Below, piece by piece: positions 25,010 through 32,665 of a stretch of DNA of 64,000 bases. Source of the stretch: Hymenobacter sublimis (lineage in GTDB: Bacteria; Bacteroidota; Bacteroidia; Cytophagales; Hymenobacteraceae). The stretch's first letter is position 1. Every line of letters begins with the position of its first letter. Where the stretch lies: positions 4,180,001-4,244,000 of the forward strand of contig NZ_CP095848.1 of NCBI RefSeq assembly GCF_023101345.1, in the 5' to 3' direction. Below the pieces are notes generated by a model. That model saw only the letters and a list, made by a program, of their open reading frames with translations, ran no database searches and was not told the origin of the DNA. The position numbers were made by a program, and so were the translations under genes.

Positions 25010-26374
25010 TTACCGCTGCTCAATCTTAAAGGGCACGGTGATTTCGACGGTGCGGGCGGTGCGGCGGCCGTTCTGGATGGCGGGAAACCAGGCGGGCCCT
25101 TCCTGCAACAGCCGGATGGCTTCGGCGTCGCACTCCTCAGACAGCTTCTTGACTACTTTAATGTCTGATACTTTGCCATCAACGCCTACCACAAAGCGCA
25201 GCTTTACGTTGCCTTCCTGCCGAGCTTCCAGGGCTTTTTCGGGGTAGTCGAGGCTGTCGCGCAGGTACTTTTTGAGGCTAGTGTAGCCCCCGGCCGGCAT
25301 GGCCCCCACCGACATAGGCGCGGGCGGCGCATCGCGGCGCACTACGACTACCTCACTCAGGGCACTAGAACTGGGCGAAAGGGCCAAGGCCAGCGTGGAG
25401 TCGGAAGGGCGCAGGGCGCGGGTTTGGGCGGTGTAACCGATGGAGCTAATCGTGAGCTGCTCGGTAGCAGTAGGCACTTGCAGGGAGAAAGACCCATCGA
25501 AATTGGTAACGACTCCCTGCTGCGTGCCAGGCACCAGTACCGTGGCACCGGGTAGGGGAACGCCAACGGCGTCCGTCACGCGCCCCTGGATAGTACGCAG
25601 ATTCTGCGGTAAGAGCGGAGCTGAAGCTGAACCTTCCGCAACACGCCTTTTGGCTTTAACCGCCAGGGAGGCTGCAGCTACATCGGCAGTAACCGGTGGC
25701 TGCACTGAATCTGCGGAGGCTGCCATTGCAGCTACAACGTAGGCATCAGGTGGTGCACCCCCACTGTGCACCTGTTCCATGGGCTCACCCATTGCCGGCC
25801 CATCGGCCAGCACCGAGCGCGCCGAATAAGACGGACGCCTTGCCGCCAGCTGCCGACGGCGCAACGACGAAGCTGGCGCAACTGACGATACGGTTGCTAT
25901 AGCAGAGGAAGCAGACACGGCCGGCTCTGCAGTGCGTAATGGCGCGGGTGCGGGAGTGGTAGAGGCAGATGCAATAACTTCTGCAGCGGGCTTGGCGGCT
26001 ATAGTAGCTCTGTTCTGTAAACGATTGGCAGTCAACCATACCAAGGCAGCACCTATTGTACATAGCAGCACCGCCGCGGCCGCTAGCTGTTGCCAGGCCC
26101 AACCCAGGGGCGGCTTGGGCTTCGAACCCATAGCTAATTCTTCTACGCGGGCATGCAGGCGCTGGCGCAGGTCAGCCAGACTAGTATCGGTAACGGCGGC
26201 GGGCTGCAGCGCCAGGCCCTCCAGCACGTCGGCGCAGTGGGGGCAGGTACTGGTATGGGCTTCTACGCGGTGCTGCTCCAAGGGCTCCAGTGTTCCGGCC
26301 ACGTAGCGGCGCAGCACTTCCAGCGGCAGGTGCCGGGAAGCGGTGGGCTCAGAAGCAGCATTAGGGAGAAGCAT
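25010..26374 (-). CDS. anti-sigma / CarboxypepD-like / TonB C-terminal fusion protein
   Basis: 454 residues. N-terminus: zinc-anti-sigma-like segment with H40, C44 and C47 (VEAHTSTCPHCADVLEGL). A membrane helix follows at about 96-114, then a Pro/Ala-rich periplasmic linker. Residues 261-345 form a carboxypeptidase-regulatory-like domain (IQGRVTDAVGVPLPGATVLV... NFDGSFSLQVP), as found on TonB-dependent receptors. Residues 365-454 are a TonB C-terminal domain (YPEKALEARQEGNVKLRFVVG split at YPEKAL / EGNVKLRFVV, and GPAWFPAIQNGRR). It overlaps the sigma-factor gene by 14 bases. The layout suggests a transmembrane regulator that senses outer-membrane transport. Confidence 0.82.
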   Translation of the reverse strand: MLLPNAASEPTASRHLPLEVLRRYVAGTLEPLEQHRVEAHTSTCPHCADVLEGLALQPAAVTDTSLADLRQRLHARVEELAMGSKPKPPLGWAWQQLAAAAVLLCTIGAALVWLTANRLQNRATIAAKPAAEVIASASTTPAPAPLRTAEPAVSASSAIATVSSVAPASSLRRRQLAARRPSYSARSVLADGPAMGEPMEQVHSGGAPPDAYVVAAMAASADSVQPPVTADVAAASLAVKAKRRVAEGSASAPLLPQNLRTIQGRVTDAVGVPLPGATVLVPGTQQGVVTNFDGSFSLQVPTATEQLTISSIGYTAQTRALRPSDSTLALALSPSSSALSEVVVVRRDAPPAPMSVGAMPAGGYTSLKKYLRDSLDYPEKALEARQEGNVKLRFVVGVDGKVSDIKVVKKLSEECDAEAIRLLQEGPAWFPAIQNGRRTARTVEITVPFKIEQR

Positions 26375-26996
26375 TGGAAGCAGCAGTGGTTTCGAGGTAG
26401 CGGCGCAGGTTGCGCTTGCCGTTTTGGAGGTGACTTTTAACCGCGTTCAGGTCGAAGCCCGTGAGGTCGGCAATGTCGCGGTAGCATTTCTTTTCGAGGT
26501 AAAACAGCTCCAGGCATTGTCGTTGGCCGGGAGGTAGTTCAGCCAGGGCGTGTTCTAGCTGTTGGAGCTGCTGTTCGTGGAGGTCGGCTTCGGTGGGGTC
26601 ATCATCTGCCAGATGCCGGGCCGCGGCCAATTCCATACCGGCGGCATCGGGAAAGTGGACCACCAGCGCCCCACCCGCTGCGGGGCCCGCCCGCTGCCGG
26701 GCCCGCAGCACCATCAGGCAATGGTTGCGGGCGGTGGCGTGCAGCCAGGGCGCGAAGTTCTCTACCTCGTGCTGGCGCAACTTACTTACCAATTGCTCAA
26801 AGAGTTGCATTACGGCGTCCTTGGCATCTTCCTCGTCGCGGAGGTAGCGCCGACAGATGGCCAGCACCTGGGTCATGTGCCGGTCGTAGAGCGCGCCTAC
26901 ATCGTGCACGTCGCCCTGGGCGTGGTAGCGCCGAAGCAGCTCCGCATCGGAGAGCTCGGCAGCAGGCGCAGGACGGCGGGAGCGACGAAAGAACAT
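26361..26996 (-). CDS. ECF-type RNA polymerase sigma factor
   Basis: 211 residues. Region 2 core: LYDRHMTQVLAICRRYLRDEEDAKDAVMQLFEQL. Region 4: LPPGQRQCLELFYLEKKCYRDIADLTGFDLNAVKSHLQNGKRNLRRYL. Both DNA- and core-binding regions of a sigma-70 family ECF factor are present. The next gene, overlapping by 14 bases, encodes its likely anti-sigma factor (zinc-type N-terminus). Confidence 0.92.
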   Translation of the reverse strand: MFFRRSRRPAPAAELSDAELLRRYHAQGDVHDVGALYDRHMTQVLAICRRYLRDEEDAKDAVMQLFEQLVSKLRQHEVENFAPWLHATARNHCLMVLRARQRAGPAAGGALVVHFPDAAGMELAAARHLADDDPTEADLHEQQLQQLEHALAELPPGQRQCLELFYLEKKCYRDIADLTGFDLNAVKSHLQNGKRNLRRYLETTAASNASP

Positions 26997-27177
26997 ACCA
27001 GGGCGAAAGGCTAGAACCGAAAGCTACACTTTCGGGCCGGAAAAGCATGGAGCCGCCTCCCCAACATCTCCAATCGAAAGACGGAAAGAAAAGCCGGAAA
27101 AATATTTTTCACGGCGCGTGTGGAATCCGGCAGCGGGGCGCATCTACAAGAAAAGCTGCTCTCCTAACGCCCCGGTT

Positions 27178-27616
27178 ATGTCGCCTTGTTTCCCTTTCCT
27201 GTTTGGTTCAACACTGGCTCTGCTAGGCAGCCGCTCCGCACAGGCTCAGCTTCTTACCCCCGCTGATACGCTGCACGCTGCGGCTCCGCCACCGGCTACG
27301 GCTCCGCCTTCCTCCGCTCTGCCCTAGTGGCTGACCACTACCCAAGAGTGTGCCGCCATCCGGACCGCAGAAGCCCACACCACGCCTCACCAAGCCCACC
27401 GCCGCGAGAGAAAACTGCGCCGTTGGGCCACGGCGCAACCCAGTTCACTTATGCTTTTCTAATCACTTATTTCCTTACCTCCGAAGCCTGCGCCTAGTTC
27501 ACTCACTTGCGGCCGGGGCAGTGCTGGTTGCAGCCTCGCTACCCCGCATGCGCCGCCAGGGCAGCTTCGGCTTTATCCTGATTCAAGTGCTTTATGATTA
27601 CTCGCGCTATTCCTAG
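27178..27616 (+). pseudogene. possible decayed small exported-protein gene
   Basis: A signal-peptide-like start (MSPCFPFLFGSTLALLGSRS, then AQAQ) is followed after 49 codons by an in-frame TAG at 27325; the same frame then continues open to 27455 (WLTTTQECAAIRTAEAH... RRERKLRRWA). A second frame resumes near there (SNHLFPYLRSLRLVHSLAAG) and ends at 27616 just before a terminator. This fits one gene broken by an amber codon and a frameshift, but an intact homologue would be needed to prove it. No function can be given. Confidence 0.3.
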
Positions 27617-27626
27617 TGTAGATAAA

Positions 27627-27657
27627 AAAGGCCCCACCGAAGTTCGGTGGGGCCTTT
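27627..27657. terminator. bidirectional rho-independent terminator
   Basis: AAAGGCCCCACCGAA and TTCGGTGGGGCCTTT pair perfectly around one base, with flanking A and T runs. It separates the decayed gene from the convergent barrel gene. Confidence 0.88.
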
Positions 27658-27686
27658 GTGTGGGGAATAGGTAGGAGGAGAGAGAA

Positions 27687-28466
27687 TTAGAACGAGTAAT
27701 TCACGGACGCCTTAATCACGCGGTTTTGAGCGTCGAAATTGTTGTTTTTATCCAGGGACGAGAGGCCGTAGTCGTAGCCAGCGCTCAGGCCCAAGCCGTT
27801 CTGGAACTGGTAGCCCAGGCCGCCCGTCACGGAGAAGTCCACGGGGCGGAACTGGTCTTTGATGTCGAAGTCCTTGTTAAAGGCCGAGAAGCCCAAGGCG
27901 CTGGCATTCACGCGGGCCTTCCCCGAGAGCAGCACGGAGGCTTGCGGGCCAGCGTACAGGTAGAACCCATCGGTGAGGTAAGCCTTGGCCAGCAGCGGAA
28001 TATCGAGGTAGGCCATGCGGGCCGTGGCTTTCACCTTGGCATTCAGGAAGTCGAACTGTTCCAGCGGAATGCGGCCGGTCAGGGCGGTTCCTTTCTCGGA
28101 GTAGGCAACACCCGGCTCGATGGCAAAGCGCGGGCCCAGCGGCAGGGTAGCGTAGAGGCCGGCATGGAAGCCCGTCTTCATTTCCTTGGTCACGGCCCCG
28201 TTGGTGTACTCCGCCAGGTCCATCACGCTGCTTACCGCATCACCCGACCAGTCGGCCACGTTTACGCCAGCTCGGATACCGAATTTCACGCCATCGGTGG
28301 CCGAAGAGGTGGAGTAGGAAGGCGTAGAACGCACCGGGCGGGCCTGGGCTTTGCCGGTGTAAGCGGGCACGCGGTGGGGCTGAATCTGAGCCTCAGAGGC
28401 CGTAGCAAAAGCAGTAACAAAAAGGGTAGCAGCGGCCAGGCGGCCGAAAAGTCGCTTCGTATTCAT
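27687..28466 (-). CDS. outer-membrane beta-barrel (porin family) protein
   Basis: 259 residues with a signal peptide cleaved near ASEAQ. The body alternates aromatic and polar residues in strands (FGIRAGVNVADWSG, FHAGLYATLPLGPRFAIEPG, YLDIPLLAKAYLTDGFYLYAGPQ) and ends with an aromatic barrel terminus (VIKASVNYSF). This is the PorT / outer-membrane-beta-barrel fold common in Bacteroidota. Cargo unknown. Monocistronic. Confidence 0.85.
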   Translation of the reverse strand: MNTKRLFGRLAAATLFVTAFATASEAQIQPHRVPAYTGKAQARPVRSTPSYSTSSATDGVKFGIRAGVNVADWSGDAVSSVMDLAEYTNGAVTKEMKTGFHAGLYATLPLGPRFAIEPGVAYSEKGTALTGRIPLEQFDFLNAKVKATARMAYLDIPLLAKAYLTDGFYLYAGPQASVLLSGKARVNASALGFSAFNKDFDIKDQFRPVDFSVTGGLGYQFQNGLGLSAGYDYGLSSLDKNNNFDAQNRVIKASVNYSF

Positions 28467-28720
28467 GGCAGGAAAAGTTGGAAGGAAGGGCCGGCTACCA
28501 AGGGTGCGCAGCGGGTGGCTGCCGGCTTCGGAAGGGTAGTATTACAAAACCGTGCCAACTTTTCTTTTCAGCACCGAAAGGCCATATGGCGTAAGCAAAT
28601 GGCCTTTTCTCAACCCCAATAAGTGCCGCTTCCCCTAACCTCCTGTTGCTTTCCTTCCACCATCCTGGCTTCTACTTCAGCATATGCTGCGTTACCAGTA
28701 AGGTCTTATGAGTAGCATAA

Positions 28721-28815
28721 CGTCATGCGGAGGCGGAGCCGAAGCATCTCGCTCGAATCGTTGAGTTACACAACATCAGCTGAGCGAGATGCTTCGCCTC
28801 CGCCTCGGCATGACG
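28721..28815. repeat. dispersed palindrome, GCATCTCGC family
   Basis: CGTCATGC...GAAGCATCTCGCTC pairs with GAGCGAGATGCTTC...GCATGACG. The loop carries TCGTTGAGTTA and AACATCAGC, related to the loops at 2791, 35265 and 37977. Confidence 0.85.
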
Positions 28816-28852
28816 GTCCTTTTGCTTCCTGGCAACTCTTCCAAATACCCCT

Positions 28853-28924
28853 CATTCCGAGCAGCGCGAGGAATCTGGGGTAGCTTCCAGAGGACAACCC
28901 AGATTCCTCGTGCTGCTCAGAATG
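28853..28924. repeat. dispersed palindrome, GAGGAATCT family
   Basis: CATTCCGAGCAGCGCGAGG...ATCTGGG pairs with CCCAGAT...CCTCGTGCTGCTCAGAATG. It lies 37 bases after the previous palindrome and before the Phe/Tyr operon leader. Confidence 0.8.
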
Positions 28925-29032
28925 ATAGGTGGTGACATCTTGCATCCTAGCGCATCACATTATATTCACCTGGTGGCTACTACAGCACATAAGAGGTAGT
29001 AACTTTCTCTTAAATCAAGCCGCAACCGAACG

Positions 29033-29065
29033 TTTGTTCGTACATCTTTCCAAATAAATTATTTG
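29033..29065 (+). promoter_or_regulatory. candidate promoter of the Phe/Tyr operon
   Basis: TTTG at 29033-29036 is followed, after 21 bases, by ATTATTTG at 29058-29065. This is the Bacteroidota arrangement of a -33 TTTG and a -7 TAnnTTTG, with TA read as AT. Transcription would start near 29072, ahead of the first leader peptide. Confidence 0.5.
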
Positions 29066-29115
29066 GAATTGCCACTGATGCGTTTCACCTTGCCAGCGTA
29101 AAGCACCTGATTCTC

Positions 29116-29175
29116 ATGCTTCAGCACACCGGCCGCTTCTTTTTTAGCTACTACTTCTACTACGCCACCACGTAG
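29116..29175 (+). CDS. attenuation leader peptide 1, Phe/Tyr-rich
   Basis: A 19-residue ORF, MLQHTGRFFFSYYFYYATT. Nine consecutive residues are FFFSYYFYY: four Phe and four Tyr codons. It lies 40 bases before a hairpin/T-run terminator and upstream of pheA, as expected for a leader peptide whose translation senses charged tRNA-Phe and tRNA-Tyr. No Shine-Dalgarno site is needed in this phylum. The codons are covered by the possible hairpin 29131-29138 / 29178-29185. Confidence 0.85.
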   Translation: MLQHTGRFFFSYYFYYATT

Positions 29176-29249
29176 TCGAGCGGCCCTCCTGTAGCTTTCC
29201 AAACCGAAACGTTCAGCGCCTCTCGACAACCTCGGGAGGCGCTTTTTTT
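29131..29249 (+). promoter_or_regulatory. attenuator 1 (mutually exclusive hairpins and terminator)
   Basis: Three competing pairings are visible. 1:2: GGCCGCTT (29131-29138) with GAGCGGCC (29178-29185), enclosing the Phe/Tyr codons. 2:3 antiterminator: GTCGAGCGGC (29175-29184) with GCCTCTCGAC (29218-29227), nine pairs with one mismatch. 3:4 terminator: AGCGCCTC (29215-29222) with GAGGCGCT (29236-29243), then seven T. A ribosome stalled on the Phe/Tyr codons would cover segment 1, freeing 2 to pair with 3 and block termination. Derived by hand; no energies computed. Confidence 0.8.
29215..29249 (+). terminator. attenuator 1 terminator
   Basis: Eight-bp perfect stem AGCGCCTC / GAGGCGCT with a 13-base loop and a T-run at 29243-29249, upstream of the second leader and pheA. 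Confidence 0.88.
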
Positions 29250-29270
29250 ACGCTTACACTCCAGTTACTC

Positions 29271-29351
29271 ATGCTCACCTCGGCTTTCTTTTACTACGGC
29301 TACTATTACTTCTTCTTTACCAAGAAGCCGGGCCTGATTTGCCGAAGCTGA
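29271..29351 (+). CDS. attenuation leader peptide 2, Phe/Tyr-rich
   Basis: A 26-residue ORF starting MLTSA and containing FFYYGYYYFFF (residues 6-16), five Phe and five Tyr codons. It begins 22 bases after the first terminator's T-run and ends 28 bases before the second terminator hairpin. With leader 1, it makes a serial, double-attenuator control of the operon. Confidence 0.87.
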   Translation: MLTSAFFYYGYYYFFFTKKPGLICRS

Positions 29352-29406
29352 CCGAAGCGCAGCCATCACAGCAAACCCAAGGCCCCGAACCCCGGAGGCC
29401 TTTTTT
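29281..29406 (+). promoter_or_regulatory. attenuator 2 (mutually exclusive hairpins and terminator)
   Basis: 1:2: CGGCTT with bulge then CTT (29281-29290) pairs with AAGAAGCCG (29322-29330), enclosing the Phe/Tyr codons. 2:3 antiterminator: GGGCCT (29330-29335) with AGGCCC (29380-29385), extendable by TTTG (29338-29341) with CAAA (29372-29375). 3:4 terminator: AAGGCC (29379-29384) with GGCCTT (29397-29402), then six T. The logic matches attenuator 1 although the sequences differ. Confidence 0.78.
29379..29406 (+). terminator. attenuator 2 terminator
   Basis: AAGGCC / GGCCTT stem with a T-run at 29401-29406, ending 24 bases before pheA. Confidence 0.82.
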
Positions 29407-29429
29407 AGTACCCTTTCATCACCAGTACC

Positions 29430-30263
29430 ATGCTCCCAGCCGTTGCCATTCAGGGTTTCGAAGGCAGTTTTCACCAGATAGCCGCCCGGCGCTACTTTAG
29501 CTCTGAGGCGGTAGATGTAGTGCCGTGCGCCACGTTTGGGGAGGTAGTAAATTCGGTGGTGCGGGGCCAGGCTGGGGCGGCCGTTATGGCCATTGAGAAT
29601 TCTATTGCCGGCAGCATTCTGCCTAACTACACTCTGCTGCGGAAGTCGGGCCTGCGGGTGATGGGCGAAACCTACCTGCACATCCGCCAGCACCTGATGG
29701 CCCTGCCCGGGCAGCAAGTGGAGGATATTACCGAAGTGCACTCCCACCCCATGGCCTTGCTGCAGTGCGCCGACTACCTGAGCCACCACAAGCATTGGCG
29801 CCTGCTGGAAACCGAGGATACGGCCCTGAGCGCCCAGCGCATTCGGGAAAGCCAGAGAACCGGCGTAGCGGCCGTAGCCGGCACCCTAGCCGCGGAGCTG
29901 TTCGGGCTGGATATTCTCGAGGCCGACATTCACTCCGAAAAGAAGAACTACACCCGTTTCCTGGTGGTAGCCCGGCCCGAAAATGCCCAAGAGGTAACCC
30001 GGCCCAACAAGGCCTCGCTCTACTTTCATACCAACCACACCCAGGGCAGCCTGGCCCGGGTGCTGGTACGTATTGCCGACCTGGGCATTAACCTCTCCAA
30101 GCTGCAGTCGTGCCCCAAGCCGGGCAGCACCTGGCACTACTACTTCCACGCCGATCTGGAATTCGACCAGCCCGAACAGTTGCAAGCCGCCCTCCAAGCC
30201 ATTGCCCCGCTCACGGAAGGACTGGAAGTGCTGGGGGTTTACCACAAAGGCGACACTCACTAA
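29430..30263 (+). CDS. pheA: prephenate dehydratase
   Basis: Converts prephenate to phenylpyruvate, committed step to Phe. 277 residues. Catalytic dehydratase part: AIQGFEGSFHQIAARRYF, AVMAIENSIAGSI and the TRF triad in KKNYTRFLVV. The C-terminal ACT domain (about 196-277, SLYFHTNHTQGSLARVLVRI) would bind Phe for feedback control. First structural gene of the operon, 24 bases after the second attenuator. No fused chorismate mutase; that activity is supplied by the last gene. Confidence 0.96.
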   Translation: MLPAVAIQGFEGSFHQIAARRYFSSEAVDVVPCATFGEVVNSVVRGQAGAAVMAIENSIAGSILPNYTLLRKSGLRVMGETYLHIRQHLMALPGQQVEDITEVHSHPMALLQCADYLSHHKHWRLLETEDTALSAQRIRESQRTGVAAVAGTLAAELFGLDILEADIHSEKKNYTRFLVVARPENAQEVTRPNKASLYFHTNHTQGSLARVLVRIADLGINLSKLQSCPKPGSTWHYYFHADLEFDQPEQLQAALQAIAPLTEGLEVLGVYHKGDTH

Positions 30264-30280
30264 ATAAAATCAACCCGAAC

Positions 30281-30358
30281 TGTCCTTCCGACGCAGAAGG
30301 AATTTGAGTCTACCATCTGCAGTCTAACCCAGATTCCTCGCTTCCGCTCGGAATGACA
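30281..30358. repeat. dispersed palindrome in pheA-aminotransferase gap
   Basis: TGTCCTTCCG...AGAAGGAATTTGAGTC pairs with CCCAGATTCCTCGC...CGGAATGACA, a degraded GAGGAATCT-family copy. It fills most of the 108-base gap inside the operon. Confidence 0.75.
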
Positions 30359-30371
30359 AATATCCTACCTC

Positions 30372-31571
30372 ATGCACGTTTCCGTCGCCAGTCGCCTTCA
30401 GCACACCCAGGAGTACTACTTCTCGCAGAAGCTGCGCGAAATTGATGGCCTGAATAAAGCCGGCAAGCACATCATCAACCTGGGCATTGGCTCGCCCGAT
30501 ATGCCGCCCCACCCCAACGTGGTAGCGGCCCTCACGCGGGCGGCCGAGCAGCCAAATACCCACGCCTACCAGAGCTACAAGGGCGTGCCGGCCCTGCGCC
30601 AAGCCATGGCCGGTTGGTACCAGCGGCAGTACGGCGTAACGCTCGACCCGGAGGCGGAAATCCTACCCCTGCTGGGGTCCAAGGAAGGCATCATCCATGT
30701 GAGCATGACCTTTCTGGAGGCTGGCGACGAGGTGCTGATTCCGAACCCGAGCTACCCCGCCTACCGGGCCGCGGCCCACCTCAGCGGCGCTACCCCCATC
30801 AACTACGACCTGACCGCCGAGAACCACTGGCTGCCCGACCTGGACGCCCTGGCCCGGCGCGACCTGAGCCGGGTGAAACTCATGTGGGTGAACTATCCCC
30901 ACATGCCCACCGGCACCGCCGCCGATGCTGCGTTTTTCACCAAGCTCGTTGCCTTTGCCACCGCCCACAACATCCTGCTGGTCCACGACAACCCCTATAG
31001 TTTCATCCTGAACACGGAGCAGCCGCAGAGTTTGCTGGCCGTGCCGGGGGCGCGGGAGGTGGTGCTGGAACTGAATTCCTTAAGCAAGTCGCACAACATG
31101 GCGGGTTGGCGCGTGGGCTTGCTGGCGGGTCGCGCCGATTTGCTCCAGGAAGTACTTCGCTTCAAAAGCAACCTCGACTCTGGCATGTTTCTGTCGGTGC
31201 AGTTGGCGGCCGTGGAAGCCCTGAACCTGGACGACACGTGGTATCAGGAGCTGAACGCCCACTACCGCACTCGGCGCGAGTTGGTGTTTGAGCTGCTCGA
31301 TACCATCGGCTGCACGTACCAGCATAACCAAGTGGGCCTGTTCGTGTGGGCTGCTATGCCGGCCGGCTATGCCGATGGCTACGTCCTCAGCGACGAGCTG
31401 CTCTATAACGCGAATGTGTTCATCACGCCGGGCGGCATCTTCGGCAGCAACGGCAACGGGTTCATTCGGGTGAGTTTGTGCCAGACCACGGAGGTGTTGC
31501 AGGCTGCCCTGGGCCGCATCAAAGCCGCCCGGCAACTACCGGCTACTCCTAGCCCGTCCTCTACTACCTAA
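30372..31571 (+). CDS. PLP aminotransferase (class I/II; likely Tyr/Phe/keto-acid transaminase)
   Basis: 399 residues, fold-type I aminotransferase. Cofactor lysine in SLSKSHNMAGWRVG; substrate-pyridoxal contacts NYPHMPTGT and VHDNPYS (Asp and Tyr). Operon position between pheA and tyrA indicates it transaminates phenylpyruvate and hydroxyphenylpyruvate. Sequence alone allows methionine or aspartate aminotransferase as alternatives. The usual NNPTG is HMPTG here. Confidence 0.9.
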   Translation: MHVSVASRLQHTQEYYFSQKLREIDGLNKAGKHIINLGIGSPDMPPHPNVVAALTRAAEQPNTHAYQSYKGVPALRQAMAGWYQRQYGVTLDPEAEILPLLGSKEGIIHVSMTFLEAGDEVLIPNPSYPAYRAAAHLSGATPINYDLTAENHWLPDLDALARRDLSRVKLMWVNYPHMPTGTAADAAFFTKLVAFATAHNILLVHDNPYSFILNTEQPQSLLAVPGAREVVLELNSLSKSHNMAGWRVGLLAGRADLLQEVLRFKSNLDSGMFLSVQLAAVEALNLDDTWYQELNAHYRTRRELVFELLDTIGCTYQHNQVGLFVWAAMPAGYADGYVLSDELLYNANVFITPGGIFGSNGNGFIRVSLCQTTEVLQAALGRIKAARQLPATPSPSSTT

Positions 31572-31586
31572 CACGTCACGCTCCAA

Positions 31587-31730
31587 TTAGCCCGTCATCC
31601 TGAGCATTCCGCGCATCAAGCGGCGACGAAGGACCTTATCACGACCGCGCAAGTCGTTGTTGCCTTGCTCGCTCTGCTGCTAGCAGTTCGGGCGTGTAAA
31701 GGCCATTTAAAGCTCCCGATGACGGGCTAA
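31587..31730. repeat. degraded palindrome, GTCATCCTGAGC family
   Basis: Outer ends TTAGCCCGTCATC (31587-31599) and GATGACGGGCTAA (31718-31730) pair; the middle includes AAGGACCTTATCACG and CAAGTCGTTGTTGC, both shared with the copies at 38154 and 61823. The long middle is irregular. Confidence 0.7.
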
Positions 31731-31803
31731 CAGTTAGGATGAAGTGCCTTTTAAACTCGCTCAATCACCAACTCACCATTTCACAATTTCACCACCTCAC
31801 CAA

Positions 31804-32649
31804 ATGGTAGTCACGATAATCGGAATTGGCTTGATTGGCGGCTCCCTCGCCCTGAGCCTCAAGGAAACCGGCCTCGCCCATCACATCATTGGGGTGGATC
31901 GGAGCCCGGAAAACCAGCGCCAGGCCGTAGCCTTGGGCTTGGTGGATGAGGTAGAAAACGAGCTGAGCGCCGCCGTCACCCGCGCCGACCTGGTAGTAGT
32001 AGCCGTGCCCATGGATGCTATGCTTGGCGTGCTGCCCCAAGTACTCGACGCCGCTACCGACCGCCAAGTGGTGATGGATGTGGGTTCGACCAAAGCTACC
32101 CTGCTGGCCGCCGTAGACGGGCACCCCAACCGCGCCCGTTTCGTGGCGGTGCACCCCATGGCCGGCACGGAATATTCTGGCCCGTCGGCTGCCGTGCCTG
32201 GCCTGTTCAAGGGCAAAACCCTGGTTATCTGCGACGCTGCCCGGAGCGCCGAAGACGCCGTGGCGCGGATTGAAGCCGTGTTTGGGCGCCTGACTATGCA
32301 CCTGGTGTACATGGATGCCGCCGCTCATGATTTGCACACGGCCTATATTTCACACATTTCGCACATTACTTCTTTTGCCTTGGCCCTCACGGTGTTAGAG
32401 AAAGAAAAGGAAGAACAGCAGATCTTTGCCCTGGCCAGCGGCGGTTTTGAGTCGACGGTGCGCCTGGCCAAAAGCTCGCCCGACATGTGGGTGCCCATTT
32501 TCCGCCAGAACCGTGTGAACGTGCTTGATGTGCTCGACGAGCACATCCACCAGCTCCAGCACCTGCGCGAGCTACTAGCCCAGGAAGACTACCCCGCTGT
32601 GTACCAGCAAATTCAACAAGCCAACCTGATCAAGAAGATTCTGAAGTAA
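31804..32649 (+). CDS. tyrA: prephenate dehydrogenase
   Basis: NAD-dependent oxidation of prephenate to 4-hydroxyphenylpyruvate, for Tyr. 281 residues from the ATG at 31804; a start 20 codons earlier (31744) would precede the Rossmann motif with unlikely residues. Cofactor motif VTIIGIGLIGGSLALSLKETG, then HPMAGTEYSG with the catalytic His and DMWVPIFRQNRVNVLDVL. No fused mutase or ACT domain. Confidence 0.94.
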   Translation: MVVTIIGIGLIGGSLALSLKETGLAHHIIGVDRSPENQRQAVALGLVDEVENELSAAVTRADLVVVAVPMDAMLGVLPQVLDAATDRQVVMDVGSTKATLLAAVDGHPNRARFVAVHPMAGTEYSGPSAAVPGLFKGKTLVICDAARSAEDAVARIEAVFGRLTMHLVYMDAAAHDLHTAYISHISHITSFALALTVLEKEKEEQQIFALASGGFESTVRLAKSSPDMWVPIFRQNRVNVLDVLDEHIHQLQHLRELLAQEDYPAVYQQIQQANLIKKILK

Positions 32650-32665
32650 CGCCGGCCGCCAGTAC

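Larger units (their letters stand above)
28467..29115. other. long intergenic gap before the Phe/Tyr leader
   Basis: A 649-base gap with no supported protein gene. It holds two dispersed palindromes (28721, 28853) and, at its end, the candidate promoter of the pheA operon. A seven-codon ORF at 29078-29101 (MRFTLPA) is probably chance. Confidence 0.55.

Noticed and set aside
27726..28622. 298-residue plus-strand ORF
   Set aside because: Antisense to the barrel gene, which has a signal peptide and barrel terminus.
29078..29101. seven-codon ORF MRFTLPA before leader 1
   Set aside because: Only one Phe codon and no Tyr; probably chance, though it overlaps the expected mRNA 5' end.
29265..29795. 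176-residue minus-strand ORF across leader 2 and pheA
   Set aside because: Antisense to the leader and to a well-supported pheA; no domain.
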